Source: Candidatus Nanopelagicales bacterium (GTDB lineage Bacteria; Actinomycetota; Actinomycetes; S36-B12). From it: a DNA stretch of 64,000 nucleotides. Below, one piece after another: positions 26,861 to 38,809 of the stretch. The notes under the pieces are model-generated. The model searched no databases. It was given only the letters and a program-made list of their open reading frames with translations, and was not told the origin of the DNA. The first letter of the stretch is position 1. Each line of letters starts with the position of its first letter. The position numbers were made by a program, and so were the translations under genes. The stretch covers positions 1 through 64,000 of the forward strand of contig JAURFD010000012.1 of the NCBI GenBank assembly GCA_030827125.1, written 5' to 3'.

Positions 26861-29800
26861 ATGTCTGTTTCACTCCCTCGCTTCTCGGCGCTGCCGACGG
26901 CCCAGGGGCTCTATGACCCCAGCCTCGAGCACGACGCCTGCGGTGTGGCCTTCGTCGCCACGCTCACTGGCATCCCGACGCACGCGATCGTTGAGCAGGC
27001 GATGACCGCGCTGGAGAACCTCGACCACCGCGGTGCCTCGGGAGCCGAGCCTGACTCAGGCGACGGCGCGGGAATCCTCGTCCAGATTCCGGACCGCTTC
27101 TTCCGCAAGGTCACCAACCTTGAGTTGCCCCCGCGGGGCTACTACGCCGTCGGCACGGCGTTCCTGCCCGACGACGACGCCGGTGAGGCAGCGACCATGG
27201 CCCAGATCGAGGCGATTGCGGCGCAGGAGGGACTGGTGGTGCTCGGCTGGCGCACGGTCCCGACCGACCCCAGCGGGCTGGGCCGTACCGCCCGCGGTGT
27301 CATGCCGCGCTTCCGCCAACTCTTCGTCGCCGGTGTGGGCGCCTCGGGCCTGGACTTGGAGCGCTTGGCCTTCGTGTTGCGCAAGCGCGCCGAGCACGAG
27401 ACGGACGTGTACTTCCCCTCCCTGTCCGGTCGCACGTTGGTTTACAAGGGCATGCTCACGACGGGTCAGCTCGGGGAGTTCTATCCGGACCTCGCGGATC
27501 CTGACGTCGAGTCGGCGCTCGCACTCGTGCACTCCCGCTTCTCCACCAATACGTTCCCGTCGTGGCCGTTGGCGCATCCCTACCGACTCATCGCGCACAA
27601 CGGCGAGATCAACACGGTCAAGGGCAATCGCAATTGGATGCGGGCGCGTGAAGCGCTGCTCGAGTCCAGCCTCATCCCCGGTGACTTCGAGCGTCTCTTC
27701 CCGATCTGCACCCCGGGTGGCTCGGACTCGGCCAGCTTCGATGAGGTTCTCGAACTGCTGCACCTCGGCGGGCGCAGCCTTCCGCACGCCGTCCTCATGA
27801 TGATTCCGGAGGCCTGGGAGAACGACCTCGACATGGATCCCGCGCGGCGGGCGTTCTACGAGTACCACTCCACGCTGATGGAAGCCTGGGATGGCCCGGC
27901 CAACGTGTCCTTCACCGACGGCACAGTCATCGGCGCAGTCCTAGATCGCAACGGATTGCGTCCGGGCCGCTTTTGGGTGACGGAGGAGGGTCTGGTCGTC
28001 CTCGCTTCTGAGGCCGGCGTGCTCGAGCTCGATCCGGCGACCATCGTGCGCAAGGGCCGACTCCAGCCCGGGCACATGTTCCTCGTCGACACCGCGGCCG
28101 GCTGCATCGTCGAGGACGACGAGATCAAGTCCGAACTCGCCGCGGCCGCACCCTATGCCGACTGGCTTCACGGTGGTCTGGTCCACATCGACACGCTGCC
28201 CGAACGCGAGCACATCGTGCACACCGCGGCCTCGGTCGCGCGTCGCCAGCAGATGTTCGGCTACACGGAGGAGGAACTGCGGATCATCCTGTCGCCGATG
28301 GCGATCCACGGTGCCGAGCCGATTGGGTCCATGGGGACGGATACGCCGATCGCGACATTGTCGAACCGCCCCCGATTGCTCTTCGACTACTTCACGCAGG
28401 CGTTCGCGCAGGTGACGAACCCACCACTCGACGCCATCCGCGAGGAAATCGTCACGTCCCTATCGACGATCACCGGACCCGAGTGCAACCTCCTCGATGC
28501 CACGCCGTCTCACGCGCGCCAGGTCGTCCTGCCGTTCCCGATCATCGACAACGACGAACTCGCCAAGCTCTTGCACATCAACTCTGACGGCGACTTCCCC
28601 GGATTCGCTGCAGCCAAGATCATGGGCTTGTACGACGTCGATGGGGGAGCAGCGGCCCTGGAGGCTCGCCTCGAGGAGATCTTCGCTGAGATCGACGCAA
28701 TGATCGAGGCGGGCACCCGTTTCGTGGTGCTGTCCGATCGTGACGCCACGACGGACCTGGCCCCGATTCCCTCCCTCCTGCTGTGCGCAGCCGTGCACCA
28801 CCACCTGGTGCGGCAAAAGACACGCACCCAGGTGGGTCTCATCGTGGAGGCCGGCGACGTGCGCGAGGTGCACCACGCCGCCCTCCTCATCGGCTACGGC
28901 GCCGCCGCCATCAACCCCTATCTCGCCATGGAGTCGGTCGAAGATCTCGTCTACCGCGGCATCATCACCGATGTTTCCGCCGAGAAAGCGGTGCGCAACC
29001 TGGTCAAGGCACTCGGCAAGGGTGTCTTGAAGGTGATGTCCAAGATGGGCGTCTCGACGGTCGGCTCCTACCGCGGCGCCCAGATCTTCGAGGCGATCGG
29101 CCTGTCGCATGAACTCGTCGAGCGCTACTTCACCGGCACCGTGAGCCGCCTGGGCGGCATCGGTCTGGATGTCATCCACGAGGAGGTCCTGGCCCGTCAC
29201 GACGTGGCGTACCCGCCGTCCGGCGTCGCGCCGGCCCATCGCACGCTCGAAGTCGGTGGCGAATACCAGTGGCGGCGCGAGGGCGAGCAGCATCTGTTCG
29301 ATCCCGAGACGGTCTTCCGGCTCCAGCATGCGACCCGGGAGAAGCGCTACGACATCTTCCGCCAGTACACCGATCGCGTCGATGATCAGACCCGCCGCCT
29401 CATGACGTTGCGTGGACTTTTCGGCCTACGGGAGGGTGTGCGCCCGCCCGTCCCCCTCGACGAGGTCGAGCCGGTCAGCGACATCGTCAAGCGCTTCTCC
29501 ACCGGCGCTATGTCCTATGGCTCGATTTCGGCCGAGGCACACGAGACTCTCGCGATCGCGATGAACCGCATCGGTGGCAAGTCCAACACCGGCGAGGGCG
29601 GTGAGGATCCCGAACGCTTCCTGGTCATGTCGAACGGCGACTCGAAGCGATCGGCGATCAAGCAGGTGGCGTCCGGCCGCTTCGGTGTGACGAGCGAATA
29701 CCTGGTCAACAGCGACGACATCCAGATCAAGATGGCCCAGGGTGCCAAGCCCGGTGAGGGTGGTCAACTACCCGGTCACAAGGTCTATCCGTGGGTCGCC

Positions 29801-31390
29801 AAGACTCGGCACTCCACGCCGGGTGTGGGCCTCATCTCGCCGCCGCCGCACCACGACATCTACTCGATCGAGGATCTTGCTCAACTCATCCACGACTTAA
29901 AGAACGCCAACCCACAGGCCCGTATCCACGTCAAGCTTGTCGCGGAGGCCGGTGTCGGCACCGTCGCGGCCGGTGTGGCCAAGGCGCACGCCGACGTCGT
30001 GCTCATCTCCGGGCACGACGGTGGCACCGGGGCGTCGCCGCTCACCTCTCTCAAGCACGCCGGCACGCCCTGGGAGCTGGGTCTGGCGGAGACTCAGCAA
30101 ACGCTCATGCTCAATGGCCTACGTGACCGGATCGTCGTGCAGACGGACGGGCAGTTGAAAACGGGCCGAGACGTCATCATGGCCGCCCTCCTCGGTGCCG
30201 AGGAGTTCGGGTTCGCGACAGCCCCCCTGGTCGTCATGGGGTGCGTCATGATGCGCGTGTGTCACCTCGACACATGCCCAGTCGGCGTGGCGACGCAAAA
30301 CCCGGAGCTCCGGGCGCGCTTCACCGGCTCCCCGGAGTTCGTCGTGAACTTCTTCGAGTTCATCGCCGAGCAGGTGCGGGAGTACCTCGCGATGCTCGGC
30401 TTCCGCAGCCTGGACGAGGCGATTGGGCACGCGGAACTCATCGATGCCAGCGCCGCTGTCAACCACTGGAAGGCCAGCGGTCTGGACCTGAGCCCGATCG
30501 TGCATGTCCCCGCGACCGACTCGCCCCGACGCCGCATGACCGTGCAGGACCACGGACTCGATCGGGCTCTGGACCGCGAGCTCATCGAGCTGTGCGCACC
30601 GGCTCTCGAGGCGGGCGAACCGATCCGCGCTCGGGTGCCGATCCGCAACGTCAACCGCACGGTGGGCACGATGCTCGGCTCAGAGGTGACCCGGCGGCAC
30701 GGCGGCAAGGGACTTCCCGATGGCACCATTGACCTCACCCTGGTGGGCTCGGCCGGGCAGTCCTTCGGCGCCTTCGTGCCGGCAGGGGTGACCTTGCGGC
30801 TCGAGGGTGATGGCAACGACTACGTCGGCAAGGGTCTGTCCGGTGGCCGCATCGTCGTACGCCCCCACCGGGAGGCGACTTTCGTCGCCGAGGACAACAT
30901 CATCGCCGGCAACGTGATCGGCTACGGAGCGACGGGCGGCGAGATCTTCATCCGCGGCAAGGCGGGTGAGCGGTTCGGCGTACGCAACTCCGGCGCCACG
31001 ATGGTGGTGGAAGGAGTCGGTGACCACGGCTGCGAGTACATGACCGGGGGTCGCGTGCTCGTCCTTGGGCGTACCGGACGCAACTTTGCGGCGGGGATGA
31101 GCGGCGGTATCGCCTACATCCTCGACCTGGCGCCGGAGCGGGTGAACACCGAGATGGTCGATCTGGAGCTCCTGGCAGAGGACGACGTCGAGTTCGTTCG
31201 GGATGCACTGCGCCGGCACGCCGAGGAGACCGGATCGCCGGTTGCGGCGGCACTGTTGGAGCAGTGGGATCCGGCGCGCTTCACCAAGGTGATGCCGCGC
31301 GACTACCGGCGCGTGCTCCAGGCGGAGCGTCGTGCGATCGAAGAAGGCCTTGACCCGGCCGAGGCAGTGATGGAGGCGGCTCGTGGCTGA
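26861..31390 (+). CDS. gltB: Glutamate synthase large subunit
   Basis: GltB converts glutamine and 2-oxoglutarate to two glutamates with electrons from GltD. The 1509-residue protein begins with a short propeptide ending before the N-terminal nucleophile in DACGVAF (Cys27), as expected for class II amidotransferases. A central domain leads to the FMN-binding synthase barrel ([20 protein letters not shown]) with the 3Fe-4S cysteines in [12 protein letters not shown]. The C-terminal beta-helix carries GGRIVV and [11 protein letters not shown] repeats. ATG 26861, behind GGAGGT, gives the standard propeptide; longer in-frame starts run through the inverted repeat and are rejected. It overlaps gltD by eight bases. 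Confidence 0.95.
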   Translation: MSVSLPRFSALPTAQGLYDPSLEHDACGVAFVATLTGIPTHAIVEQAMTALENLDHRGASGAEPDSGDGAGILVQIPDRFFRKVTNLELPPRGYYAVGTAFLPDDDAGEAATMAQIEAIAAQEGLVVLGWRTVPTDPSGLGRTARGVMPRFRQLFVAGVGASGLDLERLAFVLRKRAEHETDVYFPSLSGRTLVYKGMLTTGQLGEFYPDLADPDVESALALVHSRFSTNTFPSWPLAHPYRLIAHNGEINTVKGNRNWMRAREALLESSLIPGDFERLFPICTPGGSDSASFDEVLELLHLGGRSLPHAVLMMIPEAWENDLDMDPARRAFYEYHSTLMEAWDGPANVSFTDGTVIGAVLDRNGLRPGRFWVTEEGLVVLASEAGVLELDPATIVRKGRLQPGHMFLVDTAAGCIVEDDEIKSELAAAAPYADWLHGGLVHIDTLPEREHIVHTAASVARRQQMFGYTEEELRIILSPMAIHGAEPIGSMGTDTPIATLSNRPRLLFDYFTQAFAQVTNPPLDAIREEIVTSLSTITGPECNLLDATPSHARQVVLPFPIIDNDELAKLLHINSDGDFPGFAAAKIMGLYDVDGGAAALEARLEEIFAEIDAMIEAGTRFVVLSDRDATTDLAPIPSLLLCAAVHHHLVRQKTRTQVGLIVEAGDVREVHHAALLIGYGAAAINPYLAMESVEDLVYRGIITDVSAEKAVRNLVKALGKGVLKVMSKMGVSTVGSYRGAQIFEAIGLSHELVERYFTGTVSRLGGIGLDVIHEEVLARHDVAYPPSGVAPAHRTLEVGGEYQWRREGEQHLFDPETVFRLQHATREKRYDIFRQYTDRVDDQTRRLMTLRGLFGLREGVRPPVPLDEVEPVSDIVKRFSTGAMSYGSISAEAHETLAIAMNRIGGKSNTGEGGEDPERFLVMSNGDSKRSAIKQVASGRFGVTSEYLVNSDDIQIKMAQGAKPGEGGQLPGHKVYPWVAKTRHSTPGVGLISPPPHHDIYSIEDLAQLIHDLKNANPQARIHVKLVAEAGVGTVAAGVAKAHADVVLISGHDGGTGASPLTSLKHAGTPWELGLAETQQTLMLNGLRDRIVVQTDGQLKTGRDVIMAALLGAEEFGFATAPLVVMGCVMMRVCHLDTCPVGVATQNPELRARFTGSPEFVVNFFEFIAEQVREYLAMLGFRSLDEAIGHAELIDASAAVNHWKASGLDLSPIVHVPATDSPRRRMTVQDHGLDRALDRELIELCAPALEAGEPIRARVPIRNVNRTVGTMLGSEVTRRHGGKGLPDGTIDLTLVGSAGQSFGAFVPAGVTLRLEGDGNDYVGKGLSGGRIVVRPHREATFVAEDNIIAGNVIGYGATGGEIFIRGKAGERFGVRNSGATMVVEGVGDHGCEYMTGGRVLVLGRTGRNFAAGMSGGIAYILDLAPERVNTEMVDLELLAEDDVEFVRDALRRHAEETGSPVAAALLEQWDPARFTKVMPRDYRRVLQAERRAIEEGLDPAEAVMEAARG

Positions 31391-32834
31391 CCCACGTGGA
31401 TTCTTGAAGGCGGGGCGAGAGCTCCCGGAGCGTCGTCCCGTCGATGTGCGCATCTCGGATTGGAAAGAGGTCTACGAGGATTTTGCGGCTGCGCGGCTGG
31501 GGACTCAGGCCGGTCGGTGCATGGACTGCGGAATTCCCTTCTGCCACAACGGGTGTCCGCTAGGCAACCTGATCCCGGAGTGGAACGACCTGGTGTGGCG
31601 TGATGATTGGCGCGCGGCGTCGGAGCGACTGCACGCCACCAACAACTTCCCTGAGTTCACCGGTCGACTGTGCCCGGCCCCGTGCGAGACCTCATGTGTG
31701 CTCGGCATCAACTCCGATCCGGTCACGATCAAGCAGGTGGAGGTGTCCATCATCGATCGCGCCTGGGATTCGGGCTGGGTGACCCCGCAGCCGCCCGAGC
31801 GGTCCACCGGCAAGGCGGTCGCGGTTATCGGCTCGGGTCCCGCGGGTCTCGCGGCGGCGCAGCAATTGGCGCGCGCGGGGCATACGGTCGCGGTCTTCGA
31901 ACGAGCTGATCGCATTGGCGGTCTGCTGCGCTACGGCATCCCCGAGTTCAAGATGGAAAAGGCGCACCTCGACCGTCGACTGCGCCAAATGGCCCAGGAG
32001 GGCGTGAAGTTCCGGCCCGGCGTCGAGGTTGGTGTCGACATCACCGGATCCGATCTGCGCAAGCGATACGACGCGGTCGTCCTCGCCATCGGTGCGACGC
32101 GGTGGCGCGACCTGCCGGTGCCGGGACGTGAGCTCAACGGGGTCCATCAGGCGATGGAGTACCTGCCGGGCGCGAACCGTGTCCAGGAGGGCGACTTCGA
32201 TGAGGCGCCTATCGATGCAGCGGGCAAGCACGTCGTCATCATCGGCGGCGGCGACACCGGCGCGGACTGCCTCGGCACGGCCATTCGACAGGGAGCGGCC
32301 TCCGTGACGCAGTTGGAGATCATGCCGACGCCTCCACAGGCACGCCCGTCCGCCCAGCCGTGGCCGACGTACCCGATGGTGTTCCGCGTCTCCAGCGCCC
32401 ATGAAGAGGGCGGTGATCGGATGTTTGCCGTGTCGACCGAATGCTTCCTCGGCGACGACGGCCGGGTAACGGCCCTTCGGCTGAGCGATGTCGAGTTCGT
32501 CGATGGCCGGTTCGTGCCCGTCGAGGGCACCTCCCGGGATATCCCCGCCGACCTGGTCTTCTTGGCCATGGGCTTCACCGGTCCGGAGCCCGAGGGGCTG
32601 GTGGCCGATCTCGGTCTGGCGGTCAACGAGCGCGGCTCGATCGTGCGCGATGACGACTACGCGACCTCCCTCCAGGGAGTGTTCGTGGCCGGGGACGCCG
32701 GACGTGGTCAGTCCCTCATCGTCTGGGCGATTGCCGAGGGCCGTGCGGCGGCAGCGGCGGTCGATCGGTACCTCACCGGCGACACGAATTTGCCATCCCC
32801 TATCCCTGCCTCCGCGCGACCCCTTACCGTGTAA
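31383..32834 (+). CDS. gltD: Glutamate synthase small subunit
   Basis: GltD is the NAD(P)H-oxidising FAD/4Fe-4S partner of GltB. The 483-residue protein has N-terminal cysteine clusters ([30 protein letters not shown]) for iron-sulfur centres, an FAD-binding [18 protein letters not shown], and an NAD(P)H-binding GGGDTGADC. The C-terminal [18 protein letters not shown] contacts FAD. GTG 31383 starts inside the last codons of gltB, giving translational coupling consistent with a stoichiometric complex. Confidence 0.95.
   Translation: MADPRGFLKAGRELPERRPVDVRISDWKEVYEDFAAARLGTQAGRCMDCGIPFCHNGCPLGNLIPEWNDLVWRDDWRAASERLHATNNFPEFTGRLCPAPCETSCVLGINSDPVTIKQVEVSIIDRAWDSGWVTPQPPERSTGKAVAVIGSGPAGLAAAQQLARAGHTVAVFERADRIGGLLRYGIPEFKMEKAHLDRRLRQMAQEGVKFRPGVEVGVDITGSDLRKRYDAVVLAIGATRWRDLPVPGRELNGVHQAMEYLPGANRVQEGDFDEAPIDAAGKHVVIIGGGDTGADCLGTAIRQGAASVTQLEIMPTPPQARPSAQPWPTYPMVFRVSSAHEEGGDRMFAVSTECFLGDDGRVTALRLSDVEFVDGRFVPVEGTSRDIPADLVFLAMGFTGPEPEGLVADLGLAVNERGSIVRDDDYATSLQGVFVAGDAGRGQSLIVWAIAEGRAAAAAVDRYLTGDTNLPSPIPASARPLTV
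32825..32830 (+). promoter_or_regulatory. Possible -10 box for pyk
   Basis: TACCGT overlaps the end of gltD. It would give a transcript with a leader of about 30 bases containing GGAAGG at 32856-32861, five bases before ATG 32867. Confidence 0.35.
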
Positions 32835-32866
32835 CCGGTTTCGTAACCCCCGGACGGAAGGCGGAC

Positions 32867-34300
32867 ATGCGTCGCGCAAAGATCGTGGCCACCCTGGGGC
32901 CGGCAACGGCCTCGTACGAGAGCATCTTGGAGTTGGTGCAGTCGGGCATGGATGTGGCCCGACTCAACCTGAGCCACGGCAGTTACGAGGACCACACCCG
33001 GTCCTACGAGCGGATCCGGCGGGCCAGCGATGAGACCGGGCGCGGCGTAGGCATCCTCGTCGACCTGCAGGGACCCAAGATTCGGCTCGGCACCTTCGAT
33101 GCCGGACCGGTGCTGCTCGAGGCGGGTGCGACCTTCACGATCACGACCGAGGACGTGCCCGGTGACGCCGAGATCGCGTCGACCACGTACGCCGGCCTGC
33201 CCGGCGACGTGCGGTCCGGCGACATGATCCTCATCGACGACGGCCGCGTGGCCTTGGAAGCGGTGTCGGTCGAGGGCCCTCGGGTCGTCACTCGCGTCGT
33301 CGAGGGCGGACGCATCTCGGACAACAAGGGCATCAATCTGCCCGGTGTCGCGGTGAGCGTGCCCGCGATGTCGGAGAAGGACATCGACGACCTGCGCTGG
33401 GCTCTGCGTACCGGCGCAGACCTCATCGCCCTGTCATTCGTCCGTTCAGCCGACGACATCGTCGACGTCCACCGCATCATGGATGAGGAGGGCGTTCGTC
33501 TGCCGGTGCTCGCCAAGGTCGAGAAGCCGCAGGCGGTGGATAACATCGACGGCATCATCGCGGCCTTCGACGGCATCATGGTGGCCCGCGGCGACCTTGG
33601 CGTCGAACTTCCCCTGGAGATGGTGCCCCTCACTCAAAAGCGCGCCATCGAGAAGTGCAGAGCTGCCGCGAAGCCGGTCATCGTGGCGACCCAGATGCTG
33701 GACTCGATGATTACCGCGACGCGCCCGACACGGGCGGAGGCCAGCGACGTGGCGAATGCGGTGCTCGACGGAGCCGATGCCGTCATGCTCTCCGGAGAGA
33801 CGAGCGTGGGCAAGCATCCGTCGTTGGTCGTCGAAACGATGAGTCGCATCATCATGCACATCGAGGACCACGCACTGGATCGGATGCCGGCGCCGGAAAA
33901 CGACAAGCCTGGCTCCACGGCACGGGCCTTGACCGAGGCGGCGGTCAACGTCGCCCGATCCGTGGGTGCGGCCAGTCTGATCCCGTTCACCGAAACCGGA
34001 TCGAGCGCGCGAATGATCTCGCGCTGGCGTCCGGCGACGCCGATCCTCGCCTTCACGCCCAACCCACGCACCCGAAGCCAATTGGCGCTCGTGTGGGGAG
34101 TGGAGACCTTCCTGGTGTCACCGGTCGTGCACACCGACGACATGGTTGTGCAGGTGGACAAGGCGCTACTCGACATCGGGCGGGTCACCTACGGGGAGCG
34201 TGTGGTCATCGTGGCCGGCGTCCCTCCGGGGATTCCCGGGACGACCAACGGCATGCGCGTGCACCTCATCGGCAGTGGGGGACGCGGCGGCGGCGTCTAG
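32867..34300 (+). CDS. pyk: Pyruvate kinase
   Basis: Pyruvate kinase converts phosphoenolpyruvate and ADP to pyruvate and ATP. The 477-residue protein opens with RRAKIVATLGPAT, and has the LNLSHG substrate motif, LVDLQGPKIRLG, the catalytic lysine in AKVEKPQAVDN, MVARGDLGVELP and the ATQMLDSMI block. A C-terminal allosteric domain is present, so it is a full-length tetrameric-type enzyme. It is separated from gltD by 32 bases and has its own possible promoter. Confidence 0.95.
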   Translation: MRRAKIVATLGPATASYESILELVQSGMDVARLNLSHGSYEDHTRSYERIRRASDETGRGVGILVDLQGPKIRLGTFDAGPVLLEAGATFTITTEDVPGDAEIASTTYAGLPGDVRSGDMILIDDGRVALEAVSVEGPRVVTRVVEGGRISDNKGINLPGVAVSVPAMSEKDIDDLRWALRTGADLIALSFVRSADDIVDVHRIMDEEGVRLPVLAKVEKPQAVDNIDGIIAAFDGIMVARGDLGVELPLEMVPLTQKRAIEKCRAAAKPVIVATQMLDSMITATRPTRAEASDVANAVLDGADAVMLSGETSVGKHPSLVVETMSRIIMHIEDHALDRMPAPENDKPGSTARALTEAAVNVARSVGAASLIPFTETGSSARMISRWRPATPILAFTPNPRTRSQLALVWGVETFLVSPVVHTDDMVVQVDKALLDIGRVTYGERVVIVAGVPPGIPGTTNGMRVHLIGSGGRGGGV

Positions 34301-34333
34301 GCCCGTCCGGCACGTCTTCCAGCTCGAATCGGG

Positions 34334-34339
34334 TAGGGT
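34334..34339 (+). promoter_or_regulatory. -10 box for the pyrimidine operon
   Basis: TAGGGT in the pyk-pyrR gap would start transcription near 34346, just before the PyrR-binding element, giving a leader of about 49 bases. Confidence 0.45.
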
Positions 34340-34350
34340 CAATCTCGGCA

Positions 34351-34387
34351 TCCTTTAACGACCCGTCCGGCGAGGCGGGGAAGGGAG
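34351..34387 (+). promoter_or_regulatory. PyrR-binding RNA leader of the pyr operon
   Basis: The leader can fold into a PyrR-binding loop: CCTT at its start pairs with AAGG near its end, and CCCG pairs with CGGG to close a terminal loop containing GGCGAGG, resembling the conserved PyrR loop. The 3' strand includes the AAGGGAG ribosome-binding site (34381-34387) for ATG 34395. No terminator follows, so the element fits the actinobacterial mode in which PyrR bound to UMP blocks translation. Sequence match and pairing are visible; regulation is inferred from the family. Confidence 0.7.
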
Positions 34388-34394
34388 TCCGTCC

Positions 34395-34931
34395 ATGGTG
34401 CCTGCCAGCGCACGTGTGCTCGACGCAGCGGATATCGCCCGCAGCGTGAGTCGTCTATCCCACGAGATCCTCGAACGCTCGCACGGTTCGCGTGATCTTG
34501 TCCTCCTCGGTATCCAGACCCGCGGCGTGCCGCTGGCCCACCGCATCGCCGGTCGGATGGCCGAGATCGAATCCACCACTGTCCCGTGTGGTGCCCTCGA
34601 CATCACCATGTATCGCGACGATTTACGACTGCGGGGTGCCCGCCCCCTGGACGTCACCGAACTGCCGGAGGGCGGGGTCGACGATCGTGTCGTGGTCCTT
34701 GTCGACGATGTCCTCTATTCCGGACGCACCATCCGGGCGGCGCTGGATGCGATCAGCGATCTGGGTCGCCCGCGCGCGGTCCAACTCGCGGTCCTCGTCG
34801 ACCGTGGGCACCGCGAACTGCCGATCCGCGCGGATTATGTCGGCAAAAACATCCCCACCTCCCGCGAGCAAGCGGTGCGGGTGCGGCTTGCCGAGGTCGA
34901 CGGCATCGACGAAGTGGTGGTCGAGGGATGA
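34395..34931 (+). CDS. pyrR: Pyrimidine operon regulator PyrR / uracil phosphoribosyltransferase
   Basis: PyrR is an RNA-binding regulator of pyrimidine synthesis with side activity as uracil phosphoribosyltransferase. The 178-residue protein has the PRPP-binding loop [19 protein letters not shown] and the N-terminal SHEILER helix. It is the first gene of the operon and its start is preceded by the probable PyrR-binding leader, so it should repress its own operon when UMP is abundant. The stop overlaps pyrB by four bases. Confidence 0.94.
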   Translation: MVPASARVLDAADIARSVSRLSHEILERSHGSRDLVLLGIQTRGVPLAHRIAGRMAEIESTTVPCGALDITMYRDDLRLRGARPLDVTELPEGGVDDRVVVLVDDVLYSGRTIRAALDAISDLGRPRAVQLAVLVDRGHRELPIRADYVGKNIPTSREQAVRVRLAEVDGIDEVVVEG

Positions 34932-35884
34932 TCCGCCACCTGCTCAGCGCGGGGGACCTGGACCGCGACGAGGCCATCGCGATCTTGGACACGGCGGGCG
35001 AACTGGCTCGTGCGACCGGGCGGTCGGTGAAGAAGTTGCCCACGCTTCGGGGCCGGACCGTCGTCAACCTCTTCTACGAGGACTCCACCCGCACTCGTAT
35101 CTCCTTCGAGGCGGCCGCCAAGCGACTGTCCGCGGACGTCATCACCTTCAGTGCCAAGGGTTCAAGCGTGTCCAAGGGGGAGAGCCTCAAGGACACCGCG
35201 CTGACACTGGAGGCCATGGGCGCCGATGCCGTCGTCGTGCGCCACTCCGCATCGGGTGCGGCTCATCGGCTCGCGATGTCGGGATGGACAGACTGCGTCG
35301 TCGTCAACGCCGGTGACGGCACCCACGAACACCCCACCCAGGCACTTCTCGACGCGTACACCCTGCGCCATCACCTCAGCGACGGGGCGGGGGATCTTCA
35401 GGGGCGACGCGTCGTCATCGTGGGAGACATCCTGCACAGCCGCGTCGCTCGCTCCAACGTGCTGCTGCTCGAGACGCTCGGTGCCGAGGTCACGGTGGTC
35501 GGACCGCCGACCCTGCTCCCGGTCGGGGTGGAGGGTTGGCCCTGCTCGGTCTCCTACGACCTCGATAACGCACTCACCGGGGCCGATGCGGTCATGATGT
35601 TGCGCGTTCAGAACGAGCGGATGAACGCCGCCTACTTCCCCTCCGCGCGTGAATACTCGCGGCGCTACGGCCTCGATCGACATCGCGCTGAACTCCTCGC
35701 ACCCGACGGCATTGTCCTGCACCCCGGACCGATGAACCGGGGGATGGAGATCACGGCGGAGGTGGCCGATGGTCCACGCTCGGTCGTGGTGGAGCAGGTG
35801 ACGAACGGCGTCCACGTGCGCATGGCGGTGCTCTACCGCCTCATGGGTGCACTTCCCGAACTCGAGTCGGAGGCTGGGTCATGA
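34928..35884 (+). CDS. pyrB: Aspartate carbamoyltransferase, catalytic subunit
   Basis: PyrB joins carbamoyl phosphate and aspartate, the first committed step of pyrimidine synthesis. The 318-residue protein has the carbamoyl-phosphate loop [24 protein letters not shown], the [11 protein letters not shown] block and [10 protein letters not shown] near the end. No regulatory pyrI gene follows. ATG 34928 overlaps the pyrR stop (ATGA); upstream in-frame starts lie inside pyrR and are rejected. Confidence 0.95.
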   Translation: MIRHLLSAGDLDRDEAIAILDTAGELARATGRSVKKLPTLRGRTVVNLFYEDSTRTRISFEAAAKRLSADVITFSAKGSSVSKGESLKDTALTLEAMGADAVVVRHSASGAAHRLAMSGWTDCVVVNAGDGTHEHPTQALLDAYTLRHHLSDGAGDLQGRRVVIVGDILHSRVARSNVLLLETLGAEVTVVGPPTLLPVGVEGWPCSVSYDLDNALTGADAVMMLRVQNERMNAAYFPSAREYSRRYGLDRHRAELLAPDGIVLHPGPMNRGMEITAEVADGPRSVVVEQVTNGVHVRMAVLYRLMGALPELESEAGS

Positions 35885-37167
35885 GCATGGTCATTCGCGA
35901 GGTCGCGCCGTACGGCGAGGAGGCCGTCGACATGACCATCGACGACGGACGGATCGCCCGCATCGATCCGGCAGGATCGGCGCCCGCGGGGGAGCGGGAG
36001 ATTGACGCGTCCGGTCTCATCGTGCTGCCGGGGTTGGTGGACCTCCACACCCATCTGCGCGAACCCGGTCGCGAGGATGCCGAGACGATCGAATCCGGCA
36101 CGGCGGCGGCGGCCCTCGGGGGGTTCACCGCCGTCCACGCGATGGCCAACACCCAGCCGGTCGCAGACACCGCGGGCGTGGTCGAGCAGGTGTGGCGTCG
36201 TGGTCAGGAGGCGGGCTACTGCGATGTGCATCCCGTGGGTGCCGTCACCGTGGGACTCGCTGGTGAGCGGCTTGCCGAGTTGGGTGCCATGGCTGATTCA
36301 GCGGCCCGCGTTCGCGTGTTCAGCGACGATGGCATCTGCGTGAGCGACGCCGTCCTTATGCGCCGCGCCCTGGAGTACGTCAAGGCCTTCGACGGAGTCA
36401 TCGCCCAGCACGCGCAAGAGCCGCGACTGACCGAAGGCGCGCAAATGAACGAGGGCGAACTCTCGGGCGTCCTCGGCTTGCGTGGCTGGCCACCGGTTGC
36501 CGAGGAGGCGATCATCGCGCGGGATGTGTTGCTCGCCGAGCATGTGGGCTCCCGTGTGCACATCTGCCACCTGAGCACGCGGGGCTCGGTGGACATCATC
36601 CGCTGGGCGAAGCAACGTGGCATCGATGTCACGGCGGAGGTGACACCGCACCACTTGATTCTCACCGAGGAACTCGCGACGACGTACGACCCGCGGTACA
36701 AGGTCAACCCACCCTTGCGCACCGCGGATGATGTGGCAGCGGTGCGTGAGGGTCTCGCCGACGGCACGATTGACATCGTCGCGACCGACCATGCCCCCCA
36801 TGCCCACGAGGACAAGGACTGTGAATGGGGTGCGGGCGCCTTCGGGATGCTCGGCCTGCAGACGGCACTCAGCGTTGTCATCGAGACGATGGTGGAGACT
36901 GGTCGCCTGTCCTGGCGCGAGGTGGCCGACCGTATGTCGACCGCTCCCGCGATCATTGGCCGCGTGGAATCGCAGGGGCGCCCCCTGGAGGTGGGCGAGC
37001 CGGCCAACCTGGTGCTTGTCGATCCGCGGGCGCGGTGGCATGTCAACGCGGATGCCTTGGCCTCCCGCAGTCGCAATACCCCCTTCGAGGGTCGCGAGAT
37101 GTCGGGCCGAGTCGTCGCCACCTTCCTTCGCGGTCGTCCCACCGTGTTGGAGGGCCGGCTCGCATGA
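35881..37167 (+). CDS. pyrC: Dihydroorotase, type I
   Basis: PyrC closes carbamoyl aspartate to dihydroorotate. The 428-residue amidohydrolase has the metal site [10 protein letters not shown], the VFSDDG segment in which an aspartate takes the bridging place of the carboxylated lysine of type II enzymes, HICHLST, and ATDHAPH with the catalytic aspartate. ATG 35881 overlaps the pyrB stop (ATGA). Type I dihydroorotases often associate with PyrB, which fits the coupled genes. Confidence 0.94.
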   Translation: MSMVIREVAPYGEEAVDMTIDDGRIARIDPAGSAPAGEREIDASGLIVLPGLVDLHTHLREPGREDAETIESGTAAAALGGFTAVHAMANTQPVADTAGVVEQVWRRGQEAGYCDVHPVGAVTVGLAGERLAELGAMADSAARVRVFSDDGICVSDAVLMRRALEYVKAFDGVIAQHAQEPRLTEGAQMNEGELSGVLGLRGWPPVAEEAIIARDVLLAEHVGSRVHICHLSTRGSVDIIRWAKQRGIDVTAEVTPHHLILTEELATTYDPRYKVNPPLRTADDVAAVREGLADGTIDIVATDHAPHAHEDKDCEWGAGAFGMLGLQTALSVVIETMVETGRLSWREVADRMSTAPAIIGRVESQGRPLEVGEPANLVLVDPRARWHVNADALASRSRNTPFEGREMSGRVVATFLRGRPTVLEGRLA

Positions 37168-37679
37168 GCGATGTCCTCGTCCGAACGCTGTGGGTGCTCG
37201 TCGTTATTGCCGCTATCGCGGCCACGCTCTGGGCGATGCGGCGCGGTTGGATTCATCGCCAGCAGCGCCAGGCCGACGTGGCGGCCCCTCAGGACCTGCC
37301 GACCGATCTCGGGGCTATTCATCTAGGCCCGGTGACCGGTCGATTCGTCGGCTCGGTCAACGCCGGTGACTGGCTCGATCGCATCGCGGTGCACGATCTC
37401 GGCGTGCGCAGCCCTGCGCGATGTGAGGTCACCGATGCCGGCCTGGTGTTCTGGCGCGATGGTGCGTGCGACGTATTCATCCCGCGCGCCGACATCCGCG
37501 GTGTTCGGGCGGACCGGGGTATCGCCGGGCGGGTCCAGGAGCGAGGTGGGGTGCTCGTCGTCACGTGGGACCTAGGTGGCAGGCTGATCGACAGCGGGTT
37601 CCGAGCGGATGTGGGTGACGATCAAGAAGCCCTGGTCGCCGCGGTCGAATCTGTCATTGCCGAAGAATGGACCTCATGA
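37164..37679 (+). CDS. Membrane-anchored protein between pyrC and carA
   Basis: A 171-residue protein with one N-terminal hydrophobic helix (about residues 5-24), a short basic stretch and a soluble domain rich in beta-strand prediction ([30 protein letters not shown]), reminiscent of a PH-like fold. Actinobacterial pyr operons commonly have a gene at this position. It overlaps pyrC and carA by four bases each, so it is translated as an integral operon member. Function unknown; the fold guess is weak. Confidence 0.7.
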   Translation: MSDVLVRTLWVLVVIAAIAATLWAMRRGWIHRQQRQADVAAPQDLPTDLGAIHLGPVTGRFVGSVNAGDWLDRIAVHDLGVRSPARCEVTDAGLVFWRDGACDVFIPRADIRGVRADRGIAGRVQERGGVLVVTWDLGGRLIDSGFRADVGDDQEALVAAVESVIAEEWTS

Positions 37680-38809
37680 GCGCGCGCATGTCCGGTGAAC
37701 CGGCAGTCCTGATCCTCGAGGATGGCCGAAGCTTTCGCGGGCGCTCCTTCGGCGCGGTGGGCACGACGGTCGGTGAAGCGGTCTTCAACACGGGCATGAC
37801 GGGCTACCAGGAGACGCTGACCGACCCGTCCTATCAGGGTCAGGTCGTCGTCATGACGGCTCCGCATGTTGGCAATACCGGCATGAACGACGAGGACCCC
37901 GAATCGCGACAGATCTGGGTGGCTGGCTACGTCGTACGCGACCCATCCCCGATCGCCTCGAACTGGCGCTCGCGCGGCTCACTCGACGAGGCGCTCGTCA
38001 CCGCCGGAGTTGTCGGCATCCGCGACATCGACACGCGCGCCCTGACGCGCCACCTGCGTGATCGCGGTGCGATGCGCGTGGGCATCTTCAGCGGTGAGGC
38101 GGCCACGACCGACACTGACGAACTTCTCGCCCGGGTGCGTCGCGCACCCGAAATGGCCGGATGCAGTCTCACCGACGACGTCACCACCGATGAGCCCTAC
38201 GTTGTCCCCGCGCTCGGGGAAGAGCGCTACGTCGTGGCGGCGGTAGATCTGGGGATCAAGTCGATGACGCCGCATCGCATGGCTGAGCGCGGCATGACCG
38301 TGCACGTGGTCCCCGCCGACATTGACACCGACACCCTGCTCGAACTCGGTCGTGACGGCATCTTCTTGTCGAACGGCCCTGGGGATCCCGCCACGGCTGA
38401 TCACGCGGTCGCGTTGGTCCAAGCCGCCCTCGCCGCGCGTCGTCCCCTCTTCGGCATCTGCTTCGGCCACCAGATGCTCGGCCGCGCACTTGGCTTCGGC
38501 ACCTACAAGCTCCGCTTCGGCCACCGCGGGGTGAACCAGCCGGTCCAGGACCTGCGCACCGGCCGCGTCGCGATCACCGCGCACAATCACGGTTTCGCCG
38601 TCGACGCTGCGGTGGGAGAGGAACTCTCCACCCCGTTCGGGCGCGTGGAGGTGAGCCATGTGTGCCTCAACGACAACGTGGTCGAGGGCCTGCGCTGCCT
38701 TGATGTTCCGGCCTTCAGTGTGCAGTACCACCCTGAGGCGGCGGCGGGTCCGCACGATGCTGCTGACCTTTTTGACGAATTCGCCGCCCTCATGGATGGA
38801 GCCCGCTGA
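37676..38809 (+). CDS. carA: Carbamoyl-phosphate synthase small chain
   Basis: CarA is the glutaminase subunit supplying ammonia for carbamoyl phosphate. The 377-residue protein has an N-terminal domain with [17 protein letters not shown] and a class I amidotransferase domain with SNGPGDP, the nucleophile in GICFGHQ (Cys262) and the QYHPEA histidine-glutamate pair. I chose ATG 37676, which overlaps the preceding stop (ATGA); ATG 37667 is an alternative three codons earlier. It shares one base with carB. Confidence 0.94.
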   Translation: MSARMSGEPAVLILEDGRSFRGRSFGAVGTTVGEAVFNTGMTGYQETLTDPSYQGQVVVMTAPHVGNTGMNDEDPESRQIWVAGYVVRDPSPIASNWRSRGSLDEALVTAGVVGIRDIDTRALTRHLRDRGAMRVGIFSGEAATTDTDELLARVRRAPEMAGCSLTDDVTTDEPYVVPALGEERYVVAAVDLGIKSMTPHRMAERGMTVHVVPADIDTDTLLELGRDGIFLSNGPGDPATADHAVALVQAALAARRPLFGICFGHQMLGRALGFGTYKLRFGHRGVNQPVQDLRTGRVAITAHNHGFAVDAAVGEELSTPFGRVEVSHVCLNDNVVEGLRCLDVPAFSVQYHPEAAAGPHDAADLFDEFAALMDGAR

